DNA of 64,000 bases from Antedon bifida (GCA_963402885.1 OY727096.1:4092001-4156000); one strand, 5' to 3'; positions 43,320 through 57,000 are shown, counted from the stretch's first letter. Numbers and translations are program-made. Notes: generated by a model not told the origin, from the sequence alone.

Positions 43320-44262
43320 CAGTCAACCCTTTCCAAGTGGACACTTTGTGGAATCTAGAATGTCTAATCATGGATTCAATATGTGAATTCATATCTCCAT
43401 GGTTAATAGAGGGTCTACTTTAATATAATTAAATTAATTAATTATTATTATTTCCTAAAAATAACATACCTGAATTTGTAAGAAAATGTGTGCATCCATC
43501 ATCATCATTATGCAACTGTGTCTAAACGCTGTATACCCTGGTGGTGTAACTTAGGGGGTTGTAATGCAATTACCATAAACAGAATAATACATCCTTGAAA
43601 TATCATTCGTTGTCTAGTAATAATACACTATTTACAGTACGCTTCCCCAAACACGATACTCTAATATGATGTAGTCACTTGGAACGGAAATTAACCATAA
43701 ACAATTGCATGAAAAAAGAATACAAGAATCAATACACTTAAGACAGCGTCCAGTATAAACTTACACGATGTATAGTTTGTTTATGAAAAGATTTTGAATT
43801 ATATAAAATGGTCACGTGCGGTGCCATCTTAATTATGATTTGAGCACCTCGATTGTTGCCATGGATACACGATGCATTTCACAATGTCGACTAATCATGG
43901 TACCGATATTTCATATTTATTGTAATTTGGTACTATCTGCTACATACATAGCTACAATACATTGAAATAAATATGGAAAACCCGGCTTAGGCGATTAAAT
44001 AGTGGGGTAAAAGTTAATGACAAAAATTGGTAATTAGGCCTTATAACAACATGAATTGTTTAGCGTCCCCACCCAACCGATGATGATATTACAAAACGAA
44101 TGTTTTAAGATCATTCTTCCCTGGAATAACTAATGTTCAAAAATATTATTTAAGGTAATACAGTTTAAAACCAACTAAAATATGAGTACTGAAAGATGCA
44201 TGGAGTACCTAGAATGTTGTTAAAGGGGGTGGGGTGGTTAAAGCAGGGAGACATCTCCCTGG
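43320..44262. other. intergenic stretch, nothing recognised
   Basis: AT-rich with no exon, RNA gene or repeat family that I could support. Confidence 0.4.
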
Positions 44263-44817
44263 TTAAAGATGTATTGTCCCTTGAAACACAAAAAAATGAA
44301 GGTCAAAATATTCTAAATTTAAATTGGCCATATCAAAGTAATATTAAAGTTATTCACTTTAAGTCGAAAATTCGAGCCAAAAACAACAAGTATACGTAAT
44401 TAACAGGTAAATTAGTTTGATTACATTTCGTCTGGAAAATCGTCGCGAGCGAAAGTAAACAAAGATTTCAAACCACGAGTACACATTATGCATATGCTAA
44501 TTAGGATTGTTTACAACTCGTCACGGTTGAGAAGGTATTTTCACACAGATCGTGAGGAAGTTTTATGATTATGCATACAGAGTAGCCAAACAAGCGTGTT
44601 TCATTATGGGATATGTTTTGATCGAAAACTTTGACTGGAAGTCAAAGTTATTTTTTTAACAAAAAAACGTCTGTATTTCAGTTAAATGATTTTTTTTTTC
44701 GACAAATTTTTGGTGATAGTTAATAACTATTATGATACTTCAAAATGACCCACCTTTTTTCGAAATCTTTTATTTTTTATTTTTTTGGAATTAGTCAAAG
44801 GGACAATACATCTTTAA
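44263..44817. mobile_element. MITE family D, long variant
   Basis: TTAAAGATGTATTGTCCCTTG at the left and AAAGGGACAATACATCTTTAA at the right, but 555 bp rather than about 340. The middle (about 44400-44640) has sequence not seen in the other copies, including CGTCGCGAGCGAAAGTAAAC. Confidence 0.85.
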
Positions 44818-45189
44818 GGCAGCATTAATGCACGTGACAAAATTAATATCATCGTCGTTAGGGACACTGTTATTTCTTACCCGCCTTTTACAATTCACAG
44901 TCGTAACAAAGGTAAAACCAAGAAGAGGAAGGAAAAGTATTGCTATGCTTGATAAATTAAAAACTATAGGAACTATTCGGAACTAAAATAAGAAGCACTA
45001 AATAGAGAAGTATGGAGAGAGAAGACTGTCATGGACCTGCCAAAAGGCAGATGACAAGGTAGGCTGTCAAGGTATAGGTAGTCGTAGTTCAGAGTCATTT
45101 TTTAAAGTATGCCGCCCCCTATAAATACAATACTCAGCAGATTACATTCTAAGAACGAAATAAACTTCCACAATTACTGCTGTCCCGGA

Positions 45190-45445
45190 AACTATAGAGT
45201 TGAATTTGGTAAAATTTATATGACATCGTATTTCAGTATTTTTTTTTATTTCCTTCTCTGCGCAATGTTTTATAATTTAAAATAAAAATAAATGTATTTT
45301 TCGTGTGTTTTATTTATTTAGAGTTGAATTTGGTTAAATTTATATGACATCGTATTTAGTAGTATTATGTTTTATATAATTTCCTTCTCTGCGCAATGTT
45401 TTGTGATATAAAATATTTAAAAAAATATTTTTTGTGTGTTTTATT
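45190..45445 (+). repeat. ~120-bp tandem duplication
   Basis: AGAGTTGAATTTGGT, TTATATGACATCGTATTT, TTCCTTCTCTGCGCAATGTTTT and GTGTGTTTTATTTATTT appear twice in the same order. Confidence 0.85.
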
Positions 45446-45491
45446 TATTTCGTTAAAAAAAAATATAATATGTATATGGCGCTTAACTTCT

Positions 45492-45660
45492 TAGGCTTTG
45501 TTTCCACTAGAGGACGCAATGCCAAGTACATTAGGCGACACAAGTAGTTTGTCCAATCACAAGCGACGGATCATCCGAACTGTCGGTTGTGATTGGTCAA
45601 ATTACTTGCGTTGGGCGCACATCCTTGCGTTGCATCATAGTTTGTTTTCGATTGTAATTT
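45492..45660. mobile_element. MITE family A copy, diverged
   Basis: CTTTGTTTCCACTAGAGGACGC at the left and TGCGTTGCATCATAGT at the right; core ATCCGAACTGTCGGTTGTG. Right end partly lost. Confidence 0.75.
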
Positions 45661-45928
45661 TTTATATATATATATAGGCCTAATGGTGAAGCGAATTGAA
45701 GATTTAACACGTAATAATTAAAACTAAAATTTATTTACATACTTTTTATTAAAAATATTCGTATACAGTGTAGTACTTTGGATTTTTAGTTAAACTTGAG
45801 AAAAATAACATTTAAAGTTAGAAAACCTATCGACTTATTTACTAATTCTGTGTTTTACCTAATGCTGAATAATAATATATTAATATTAGCCTTTATCTTA
45901 CATTCTCCTGCACGTTATAACATTTTTT

Positions 45929-46086
45929 AAAGCTCTGTCTACACTATCAAACTTTATGTGAAAAAAAATGTGATGTGCCCATATATGGACATGATGATGT
46001 CATATCATTACCATATTTATGCATATCACTACCATATTTGGGTACATCACACTTTTTGTCTAGTTGGATAGTGTAGACAGAACATA
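45929..46086. mobile_element. MITE family C copy
   Basis: AAAGCTCTGTCTACACTATCA at the left and GTTGGATAGTGTAGACAGA at the right, with the interior in the TGATGATGTCATATCA orientation. Confidence 0.87.
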
Positions 46087-46089
46087 TAA

Positions 46090-47025
46090 AGAACATCCTT
46101 GTGGTGACCAACTGGTTAAAAAGTATAAATGGAATTTCAGTAACTTATTTAATTACAATTTTGTACAATGTATGTTATACTGTATAGGGAGGTTGGTTAC
46201 AAAAAAAATATTTTAGAATTTTTCTTATATAACCACCACTGAAGTTAATGTTATACCAAACAGTTTCAACTCAGAACAATGTCTTAAAACAACCACAAGT
46301 CCTCACTTTAGGCATGGTACTAAAACTTGACTTAATAAAACATAAAATTATACCATTCAATACCATTCAAAAAACATTAGAATAAATCACTTCTCCTGAG
46401 TATATATTTCAAATACTTATCTATTGAAAATTATTCTCAGAATATAAAGAATGGGTTAAAAATAGAAAAGGGGTGTTAGATTACAAAAGTGCAAAAGTAC
46501 GCCTATAACCATGATAGTAGAATTCTATAGAAGAATTTGAGAGGAAAAAAAATCATTTTTTAATTCTATTTTATCTATTGATTATTTTAATTTGTTATGG
46601 CTGTATCAAAACGCTAAATGAAGTAATACCAGCATATAAGCATAGTAAGCATTATTTTTCTTCTTTGGTCTTTTTTTCAAGGAGTTTAAAACATAATGCA
46701 ACATTTCATAGTTGAGGGTGTTTTTGTCAATTCTTTCAGATCAGAAATTCAAACAAATTAATAATTGGTTATGTCAACGTTGCAGTTGGTCACTCTATGC
46801 TTACTCTTGCCTTTGTCATGAAATATTTCTTGTCCTCTCAAGTTGTTCTGTATATAAAATGATGCATAGCAAGCTAGCAAAGATTGAAGTGCAATTCCTA
46901 CCACCAACACTGTGCAAAAGTCAACAAGCAAGGAGGATGACTTACACTGCACCTACACCTATTTCTACACCAAGCCAAATACCCAAAGAGAATGATCATA
47001 ACATGATGATGACCACCACATTTAA
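46090..47025. other. intergenic stretch, no supported gene
   Basis: AT-rich. A minus-strand frame (46758-46952) with a hydrophobic segment is discussed under rejected items. No splice-linked neighbour found. Confidence 0.4.
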
Positions 47026-47028
47026 ACA

Positions 47029-47196
47029 AGGCAATCTAACAACAGGATGCTGAGCTCGCCTCGCAAATTTAGGAACTTGTAAAAGTACATATTCTCAGAA
47101 GTGTGGTGTCTGTTAGGGGTGTGGAACTGTTCGTGTAGCAGCCACATATAAACCTTTTAATCTACGGAGCTCAGCATCCCGTTGTTAGATTGTCTT
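47029..47196. mobile_element. inverted-repeat element family F, copy 3
   Basis: CAAGGCAATCTAACAACAGG and ATGCTGAGCTCGCC at the left; GAGCTCAGCATCCCG and TTGTTAGATTGTCTTG at the right. Shorter than copies 1 and 2, with an inverted interior. Confidence 0.8.
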
Positions 47197-47317
47197 GATG
47201 TAATGATCACGTCGCCAACACCTTCAGCATCCTGTTCCGTCAGTCATTATACAATCTTCCAATTTAGACCACGATAGAGTTAATTTGAATTATCTTTGTG
47301 TATTTGACCTATCCTTT

Positions 47318-47487
47318 GCAATTGTTTCAGAATGTATTGTACAAAATAAAAATTTCTAATGCAATTGTTTCAGAATGTATTGTACAAAATACAAATTTCT
47401 AATGCAATTGTTTCAAAATGTATTGTACAAAATACAAATTTCTAATGCAATTGTTTCAGAATGTATTGTACAAAATACAAATTTCTA
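47318..47487 (+). repeat. 43-bp tandem repeat, four copies
   Basis: GCAATTGTTTCAGAATGTAT followed by TGTACAAAATACAAATTTCTAAT, starting at 47318, 47361, 47404 and 47447 with one or two substitutions per unit. It lies about 400 bp beyond the sialyltransferase distal stop. There are no unique spacers, so it is not a CRISPR array. Confidence 0.95.
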
Positions 47488-47884
47488 TATATAATTTCAG
47501 GGTTAGTCAACTAATTTCTAATTTAATATATTTTTTGGACAATAAATGCTGTGCAAGCAGTGCATTCATTAATTCATGAAATCAATTATCAATCGAACCT
47601 TGCCTCAGAAAACAAAGCATTCACAAAGAACACAAGTATGCTTTTCTCCTATTGTATAATATATTTACTTTAGGTAATACGTAATTGATAGGCAATGGAA
47701 AATATTAGTGTTTATTTGGAGAATTATGTGCTTTTAGCAAAATTTGCAAAATGTTTAAACCATTAGCGATATATTATAAAGTATGTTCAAATTGTTTTTG
47801 TGTGCAGCATTATTATTCGGATAACAATCCAGATATTATTGACTATTTTTATTATTGGCTATATTTTCTCTCTATCTATCAAAT

Positions 47885-48099
47885 CTAAATGTCCCTCTTA
47901 AAGAATCTAATTATGCCTTCGTCGTGTAGCTTCTTCCATAACTCTCGTTCGTTATCCACGTCGTGTAACGCTGTGGATTTGTCAGTGTGGCCAACAAATT
48001 GCGTATCGTAATAATGCATGGTGAACCGTGTGTCGTATCCGAAGCCGTATATGTTAACCTCGTCGCAGACTTGGAGAGCAAGGATGACGACAAGTGCGC
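47885..48099 (-). CDS. distal alternative last exon of the sialyltransferase
   Basis: 215 nt, acceptor AATAG before 48099, phase 1, stop TAG at 47885-47887. Encodes [20 protein letters not shown], then HYYD and HDVDNE, ending FFKRDI. By eye about 77% identical to the proximal exon protein, with more C/G at third positions. An AATAAA on the minus strand (47853-47848) lies only about 35 nt past the stop. Confidence 0.88.
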
Positions 48100-51000
48100 C
48101 TATTGCGAAAGCAGGGGCAAAAAAAGGTGAAGCTTTAAGATAAAGATAACACACACAACAATGGTTGTTAGTAATATTATGTACATTCTGATTAAAGATG
48201 TATTGTCCCCCAAAAACATGAAAAATAAAGATTAATAAAATCAGACTTTGAATATATTATTTTGTAGTTTTAACCAAGTTAATCACTTACGTAGGAAAAA
48301 AAACCAAAAAAAAAATGTTTTCTCATATAAAATGACAAAATAAATGGTTAAATTCAAACAAAAACCCATTGGCTGGGAGCCAATTTGACTATTTTTTGCT
48401 TTAAATTACAGTTTTTTAGGTAAATGCATTTTTGATCAAAGTGGATAACTATGAGGTGACCTTAAAATGGCATATTCAACAAAAAAATAACAAGAATTAT
48501 TTGTTCAGGTTGACAATACATCTTTAAAGGATAGGTAGAGCATGAACTTCCTGACTGCATTCTTTGCGGTCTATACAAATATAATGGGTGTGCCAATGGT
48601 TTGGCAAAAGAACTTCTCACCTAAAAATGTGTTAATCTTTGTATTGCATAGTGCTAAAATGCTAAATGTGAATCTCGCATTACATTACCTAATACTAGGC
48701 AGGTGAAATTGAAAACCTCATGATTGCAAAAAATGAGTGGAGACCCAGCTCATTCATAGGTTGTTGTTGGTGGTGAAAGGTGGGGTGGGGGAGGGGGTGT
48801 GATATAAGCTCAAGTATGAAGGTTAGGAATCACAGAATCAAACATAAATAAAATGGTAAAAAAATAACATACAAAAATTAACTTTATTTGCATCTACAAC
48901 TACTGATACAAAATAAATAAAATACATATAAACAGGAGAAGCTAAAAAAAATATTTACAGTATTGCGGAAAGACAAACAGGAAAAGATAAAGTATTAAGG
49001 TTAAAGGTTAAAGGAAAATGTCAATTTTAAAATTCAATTTCATTTCATTATTGTTATTTTGTAAAAATGATTAGACAGTGAATCTCTACAATACCAACAC
49101 AGAAACTATAATGAAGTGTGGTGATGTATGAATAAATACTAAAAATTAAAATTCTAAAGCAAATATTAAAATCAAGTTGTAAGGTGGGGTAAAATGATAC
49201 AGTCAACAACCCTCCAAAAACTGACAAAAAAATATTTTTAATTGCAGTGTTATCACATTGAAGCCAGGTTTATCAGCAAATATTTCAGAAGCAATTGCTT
49301 GTAACAAGGTATTGTTGCAATAAATAATATAACATAAGGTAAATACTTGTATAGTAGTGGGGTGGGGGTGGGGGAAGCTAGGCTTTGTCAAATGGGTTAA
49401 GAAATACAACTATTTGACATTTTTGTATTTAGATTTGATACAATCGTACACTTAAGATTTGGTACCTGGCTTATCAACTTTTAGTTGAGGTTTTTATCTT
49501 ATCAGTAGATTTAAAATAAATAAATTGTCCAGAATTGATTTCCATATTTGGAGAACACTGCATTTGTCTTTTCCATAATGTATTCTGGAAAGTCCAGGTT
49601 TTCAAAATAAAAATAAATAGTGTCTGGTTTCTAAGGTGACCAGTTTTGGGAGAGCTGACTGTATGATCTTACATTGAAATGATATTGATTAGTTTTGTTA
49701 AAATTCTATTTTACATATCTCGTTTAAAAAATCTAAGAACACCCTCTTCATGCAGTTTCTTCCAAAGAACGCGTTCATTGTCTATGTCATGTGAGGCCGT
49801 GGATCTATCGGTGTGAACAACAAATTTCGAGTCGTAGTAATGCATGGTGAATCTAGGGTCATACCCATATCCGTATATATCAACTTCATCGCATAACTGA
49901 AGGGCTAAAATCACGATAAGAGCACCTACCGTGATGTAAATGATAAAAATGATATTATTTGTTAAGATAATCAAATAAGTATGTAATGTAAAATATCAAA
50001 AATTATGTCAGAGCCTCTGAAGTAATAATTAAATGATAAAAAGGACCAAATATTGGTAATAAAGTAAGTAAAACAATAATTACTAAGAACTTGTTGACAT
50101 CGACTAACTCGATAAGGAATTAATATCATGAATACTTTACTGTAAGTAAGTCGTTTATTATATAAATGACGTAAATCTGTGTGTATATATGAATTTTGAT
50201 GGATTATTCGACAGTAAAATTAAATATTGGCACTCGAACAATTTTGTAAAAAATTACTAAAATCACGATGACTGACTGCAGGTGGTGAATGGGATGCTAA
50301 CAAAATGAATACATATCATACAGTGTAATGGAAGCTTTGTATTGAAATGGGGTGAACATGTGCATACAGTCGTACAGGAATTCATGATGGATTATTTGCT
50401 GAAAAGACATATAAGCCTTCAACAGCTGGAATTCTAATCCAGTCTAGCATTACTAATACAGTAGTGTGAATGTTTCTGTATATCATATACTCTTTTTGTT
50501 ATTTCTGTGAATTGGGTATTAACATGCTATAGTTAATATAAATAACTGTTCTACTTGAGTAAGCAATTTTTGTTATAGTCTATGTTAGTTCCTTTATGAG
50601 TACTGTATGTTGTATGTACAGTACCTTGTTGAACCCACAAATGTGAAAACGTATCACCCACAAATGTGAAAACAACCACAAATGTGAAAACGTATCACCC
50701 ACAAATGTGAAAACAACCACAAATGTGAAAACGCATCACCCACAAATGTGAAAACAGCGCCCACAAATGTGAAAATGACCATCGCCCACAAATGTAAAAA
50801 AAAAATCAAATTTAGTGCTAGACTCAAACAATTTTGATCGAGTCAATAATATCATGATTGTATTGAGTTGTTTCAATAATTGTGTATTTACAATACGTCT
50901 GTTGTTAGGGTCGTCGTTAACGCATTTGCTGCTCGTGCGCACGATATTTGCATGTTAAGCGTGGTTCCCACTAGGACGCATAGCAAGGACGTAGACGCGA

Positions 51001-54000
51001 CGCAAGCGAGTTGAACAAAGACAAGCCACTGTTCGAATAATCCATGGCTTGTGATTGGTCAAATCACTTACGTTGCGTTACGTCCTTGCGTTGCGTCGAC
51101 CACGCTTAACTCGTTGGTTTAATGTACGTAATAGTTCAAGACGATATTTGTTATTTGTTAACTACACACTACAAGTAACAATGATATAACATGACCTTCA
51201 CCTTGAAGTATCGTGCATGCGCAAAAAACAAATATCGTCTTGAACTATACGTACATTAAACCAACGAGTCAACATGCAAATATCGCGCGCACAAGCGGCA
51301 AATGGTAATAATCCAACGCGTTAACGACGACCATAACAGACGTATCGTGAACACACAATATTATTGAAACAACTCAATACAATGTACATAAATACATTAA
51401 CATTAACTCGATCAAAATTGTTTGGGCCTAGCACTAAATTTGATTGGGATTTTTTTTACATTTGTGGGTGAAAAGGTTTTTTTTTTTTTTTACATTTGTG
51501 GGCGCTGTTTTCACATTTGTGGGTGATGCGTTTTTACATTTGTGGTTGTTTTCACATTTGTGGGTGATGCGTTTTCACATTTGTGGTTGTTTTCACATTT
51601 GTGGGCGTTTTCACATTTGTGGGTTCAACAAGGTACCATACACTTCTATTAAACTTGCTACAGTAGTAATGTTAGTAATAAATGCAAGTGCAGATATTGC
51701 CCAACTTAGAAAACTGAAAAACTGGGAGTGTGGCCAAACCATAGAGGAGGGTGGTTTCATTTTTGAAAACACTCCCTACCCCATCTATGCTATTTAAACA
51801 TTCGTATGCCCGGTGCTTTTGCTGATATTTGCCTATGTTTGTAGTTAACAAAAAGGGCACTATAATTAATAATGTCTGTTCATTTAATGTCTGTTCAAAC
51901 ACAATTATTGGAAGGGCGTTTTCTTACATTGCGTCGCTAGTGGGAACCAAACTTAGAACAGGTCAAAATTGAGAATATACAGTAAAAATATAATCTGCAG
52001 TTAACTACAATAATAGAATACAGTACTCTTTGTTGTTAATAAAATATGTTTGTTATTAAAACTGTGTTTTGGTACAGCAACCATAGCTTTTGCAGAAACT
52101 ACAAATTACTGCAGTATTGATAGATTGTCTTACCTGTAGTTGGTCGGTGTGATTTTTCGTCTAGGTATCGTGTGAAAGTGTAACGAAAGAAGTCAGGATG
52201 TATCAATTTCAGCCTGTCATTACTGATGCCAACTGGCCGTCTTATCTTGCTGAAATGAAATAAATTGATCGCAGAATTAACTTACATTAATTCACCAAAC
52301 TTGTTTGTTAGAAAAATGGCAATTGGGCTACTAAAATGGCAATCGGGATATTAAAATGGCAATCGGGATATTAAAATGGCAATCGGGATATTAAAATGGC
52401 AATTGGGATATTAAAATGGTAGTTGCACTACAGAAATTATAACTGGGCTACTAAAATGGCATTTGGGCTACTAAAATGGCATTTAGGCTACGAAAATGGC
52501 ATTTGGGCTACTAAAATGGTATTTGGGCTACGAAAATGGCATTTGGGCTACTAAAATGGTATTTGGGCTACGAAAATGGCATTTGGGCTACTAAAATGGC
52601 AATTTGGTTACTAAATTGGTATTTTATCTACTTAAATAAAATCAGGCTTCTAAAATAACATGTGGTCTAGTAAAAGACACAATAACAAATTTTGCGAGGT
52701 AGTCCTGTTGGGCTACTAAAAAACAAGAGATTCGAGAGTGAGTGACGAATGTAGAGTTTTAGATTGCAAACAAGATCAAATATCAATCTTGTTACAGTAG
52801 ATGGATAATTTATTGGCAAATTGTGAATAATTGACACAGTCTCACCTTCCTTCAACACCTAATGTACGCTGGGAATAGAAAGATAATCAGGCTAACATAT
52901 CTACAAGTTCTACTAGGCTACGGACTATTTCTTATGCAATACTTGCTTTAGAGCATTTTAGAGTAAAATGTACTGTATTCTCTAATAGAGTTTTCAGTGT
53001 ACAATCCCTTCCCATCTAATCTTTAAAGCTCTGTCTACACTATCAAACTAGTTTGACAAAAATTGTGTCCAAATACGATAGTGATATGCCCAAATATGGT
53101 AGTGATATGACATCATCATGTCCATTTATGGGCAAATCACATTTTTAGTTGTGTGCAAACGCGACTCTACAGCTCAATATGTCGGTCAATTGGTCGGTAA
53201 CCACTACAGTAACTTAAATTTGAGCACGCAACTGCAGCCATGTATATGGCCTTGTTTTTTGTCAAATAAACTTTGATAGTGTAGACCGAGCTTTAAGCAA
53301 AATATGTGTACTTATATTATAACACTTACTATGTCTTCCCCTTTGATACAAAAGGAGGCGGAGCTTCACTATTGATGATGTTTGCGATGTAATTAAAATC
53401 ATAAGATTTGAAAGTAGCATACATTATTGATACATCCTATAGAAAAGAAAAACATTGTTATTTTAAGGTATAACACAATAACACATGTAATTACAGTAGT
53501 ATACAAATAGGACAAATGCTAACAATGTCCGAGTCATTTTCTCAGCGAGTCTTTTTACAATTAAAACCTTTTCAAATCAACTCAACTCGAGTGGAGTTGT
53601 AGCTTGGTGGTTATGATGCTTGGCTACCACTCCAAGGGTCCTGGAGTCAAGTCCTGTCACATTTCAGGATTTTTTCTAAGGACAAAATTACAACTGCACT
53701 CTCAAAGACTTGTAATAAGACTTGTATATATTTGTCTTGTAAACCTCTGAGGGTCCCTAATGATCAGCAATTGCTAGATGGATCACCCTCATTAAATATG
53801 GTACCCAAAAAAAAATGTTCCCTTCACACACTAGCCTACTGTAATCACATGTCGTTAACTTGTTAACTACACTAAATTGCAACAACAAGCCTTAAGGTGA
53901 AAGGTCATCTTAAAGACCACACCCTCTGCACATTACAACATACTTTAACACTACTCAAAATGGTTGCAAATTAAACCAGTTCAGTTTCTGACTTAGTGCT

Positions 54001-57000
54001 GTATCATAGGCGAATTCCGTAATACAGCATCTCATGTGTATCACATGTGATGCCTGTATCATGGAAGGTTAAAGAAACTCTCCCAATACCAGACTTTTCT
54101 CTAGTTCCAAACCATCTCAAATTTCTTTTATACCTTTAAAATCACATTCCGAATACCAGACTTTAAGAGAAACTATAGACATATTTGGCTAGCCTAAAGG
54201 TGTCCGGTATTGGGAGAGTTGACTGTATAGCAAAAATGTGAAAGGAGAGGGTCAGTTGCATGTTAAATTCAACCCCTACTTCCACCTTCTCCCTGTCTAC
54301 ACGCTACAGACAAATTATGTCATCAGTACACGCCATAACGAGAATAACATAAATCGTTGCTATCTACAAGCCACAGATCATTAATCTTTTATCAGATCAA
54401 TTTATAACATAATATTCACTTTAAAACGACAATGCGTGTACGTATAATTGATTTTTTACATGACAGCAATCGTAACATTTTGTAATCAATACTAAAATAT
54501 AACAGGTGGCATTAACATAATGGAAAATGATGAAAGAAAGATAAAACTGTGATGAATAAAAGAAAATAATTTGAAAATAGACATGGTACAGGAATGAAAG
54601 AGAAAGAAAATATATAATTAATACATGGCCGACAATTTTCTGTTATTTTATTTTCGTTTTGCAAATAAACAGGAAAGAATATCTATTTTTATTTTTTATT
54701 AAAAATGCAGTAACTTTGCTAGAAATGTATACTCATGACTACCAGGAAATTTCAATGTGGAATTACAGTAATTTCAACAAAAGACAAAAGTCTCATAATA
54801 ATATATTACTGAACACACCTGAGTAAAGTAATAGAAGTCAATATAAAAGTATTTAAATGTAACTAAAAATTAAATAGAGTTTTTGTAAAATTTACAAAAT
54901 TCCACTATTTAAAAACAAATATAAAAATCAATGTAATTGTAAGTAATTGCATGCCATTCATTAGTATTAATATTCAATCTTTCAATTCATAGACATTCTC
55001 TCCATCATTCATTATTTGTATAAATCTGATTATAAAAATCAGTTTATTCAAGGCGGTCCAAAAAACAAAACTTGTAATATATACAGTAGTCAGGACACTG
55101 TCACACTATATTGATGTGCCTAAATATGGTAGTGATATGCCCAAATATGGTGATATAACATCATCATGTCCATATATGGCCACATAACATTTTTTTTTCA
55201 CATCAAGTTTGATAGTGTGTAGACAGAGCTTTAGATTCCATTGGAGTATTTAATAAAAGAGGACAATAAAGAAAACAAAATCTTAAATATGCCCAAATAT
55301 GGTGGTAATATGCCCAAATATGGTAGTGATACGACATCATCATGTCCATATATATGGGCACATAACATTTTTTTTTTGTCAAGTATCAAGTTTGATAGTG
55401 TAGACAAGGCTTTAGATTCCATTGGAATACTTTAGAGGACAATGGGCATTCTTTAATTTACTTGTACTGATCTACTGTTTTTTAGAAGAGGAAACTAGTT
55501 TGATGTGCCTAAATATGATAGTGCTATGCCCAAATATGGTAATGATATGCCCAAATATGGTAATGATATGCCCAAATATGGTAGTGATATGACATCATCA
55601 TGTCCATATATGGGCACATCACATTTTTCATATAAATTTTGATAGTGTAGACAGAGCTTTAGATTCCATTAGAGTACTTAATATAGACGACAATAGGCAT
55701 TCTTTAATTCTACTTGTTGTATTGTACATCTATTGTTGTAGGAGAGAAAAGAATTTGTAACCAGACTACTAGTATTTTTACTACTATAGAAATGCGATAC
55801 AGTCTTAGCAACCAGTATTTGCAATTATTTTCTTATAGTTATAAATCAACATAATAATTTAAACAGTTTTTTCAGATGGTATTTCAAGACTTGGCAAACT
55901 GAGCAATTAAATTTGAAATAGATCTACAATCTCGCCAATTAATTTGATTGAATTCTGACAGTTATTACTCTTGCGAAAGTGACGAATATAACACCATGTT
56001 GAAATTAATCAGTTCACTGATACCGACTGCCTCGCTCTGAAATACTTTATTCGTTAAAAGCAGTGTCACTAGTAGTCGCATTGTAAACGAAACAAGCTCT
56101 AAAATCGGATATTGCCTGTACATGTTGTGGTTATTATACAAACAATACATTAATAAGTACTGTACTATTACTATAGTAACAATTATTAAAATCTAAACTC
56201 AGTGTTTTGATTATCAAAATATGTAATCATTATTCTTTTAATCTCATTTTTTTTTGGTTTATTAATAACAGCCTTGATTGCCAACTAATAATCAATGACG
56301 TCAAACATAGATAAACGAATGCATAGTGCAGTTGCAACTTGCCATTTAAAACAAATTTTTTTTAAATTTATTTATTTTTTCATTAAGCTCTGTCTACACT
56401 ATCAAACTAGTATAATATGCCCAAATATGGTAGTGATGCTTAAATATGGTAGTGATATGATATCATCATGTCCATATATGGGCACATCACATGTTTTGTC
56501 ACATAATATTTGATAGTGTAGACAGAGCTTTACACTGGCAGTATAACTCTGGATACTCGGGACATTAATGCATAATTTTAGGCTAGTATTGTAATACAAA
56601 AGTGTAAATAAACGCAACCGTGTCATTCCTAGGTTATTGGATTAATCAGATGTGCAAAGAAAGTTTATCAAGCCACAAAATGGATTTGTTTTTTTCGCGC
56701 CGCTCCTTTAGACAGTTAAATTCAAGAGAATGGAATCATTAGAGCTACCATGCGGTAGCTTATTGTTTACTATGGCTAAAAAAATGGGTATTTCGAAACT
56801 CAGACTGGGCATGCTCAAATCACAAATCCAATCATAATCTCCATCCTGAAAACAATTATATATTTAATACCAGATAGTCCCTGCTTTATAATAATGTCAT
56901 ACTATATTTTATGTTACACCTGGGAGTTGTAAACCTATTTGATGAATTAATATTGGATTTTGAAAGATAATATTGTAATATGGATATGATGATGTCATAT

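Noticed and set aside
46758..46952. Minus-strand frame with a hydrophobic segment (FCTVLVVGIALQSLLACYA) that could be a membrane-protein exon
   Set aside because: No recognised family, no convincing donor/acceptor pair or neighbouring exon. Kept only as a weak possibility.
47318..47487. Regular 43-bp repeats considered as a CRISPR array
   Set aside because: The whole 43-bp unit is repeated without unique spacers, in an animal genome; it is an ordinary minisatellite.
51444..51797. 117-aa frame with repeated HICG/FTFVG words
   Set aside because: Translation of the TTTTCACATTTGTGGG tandem repeats in the right arm of the foldback element.
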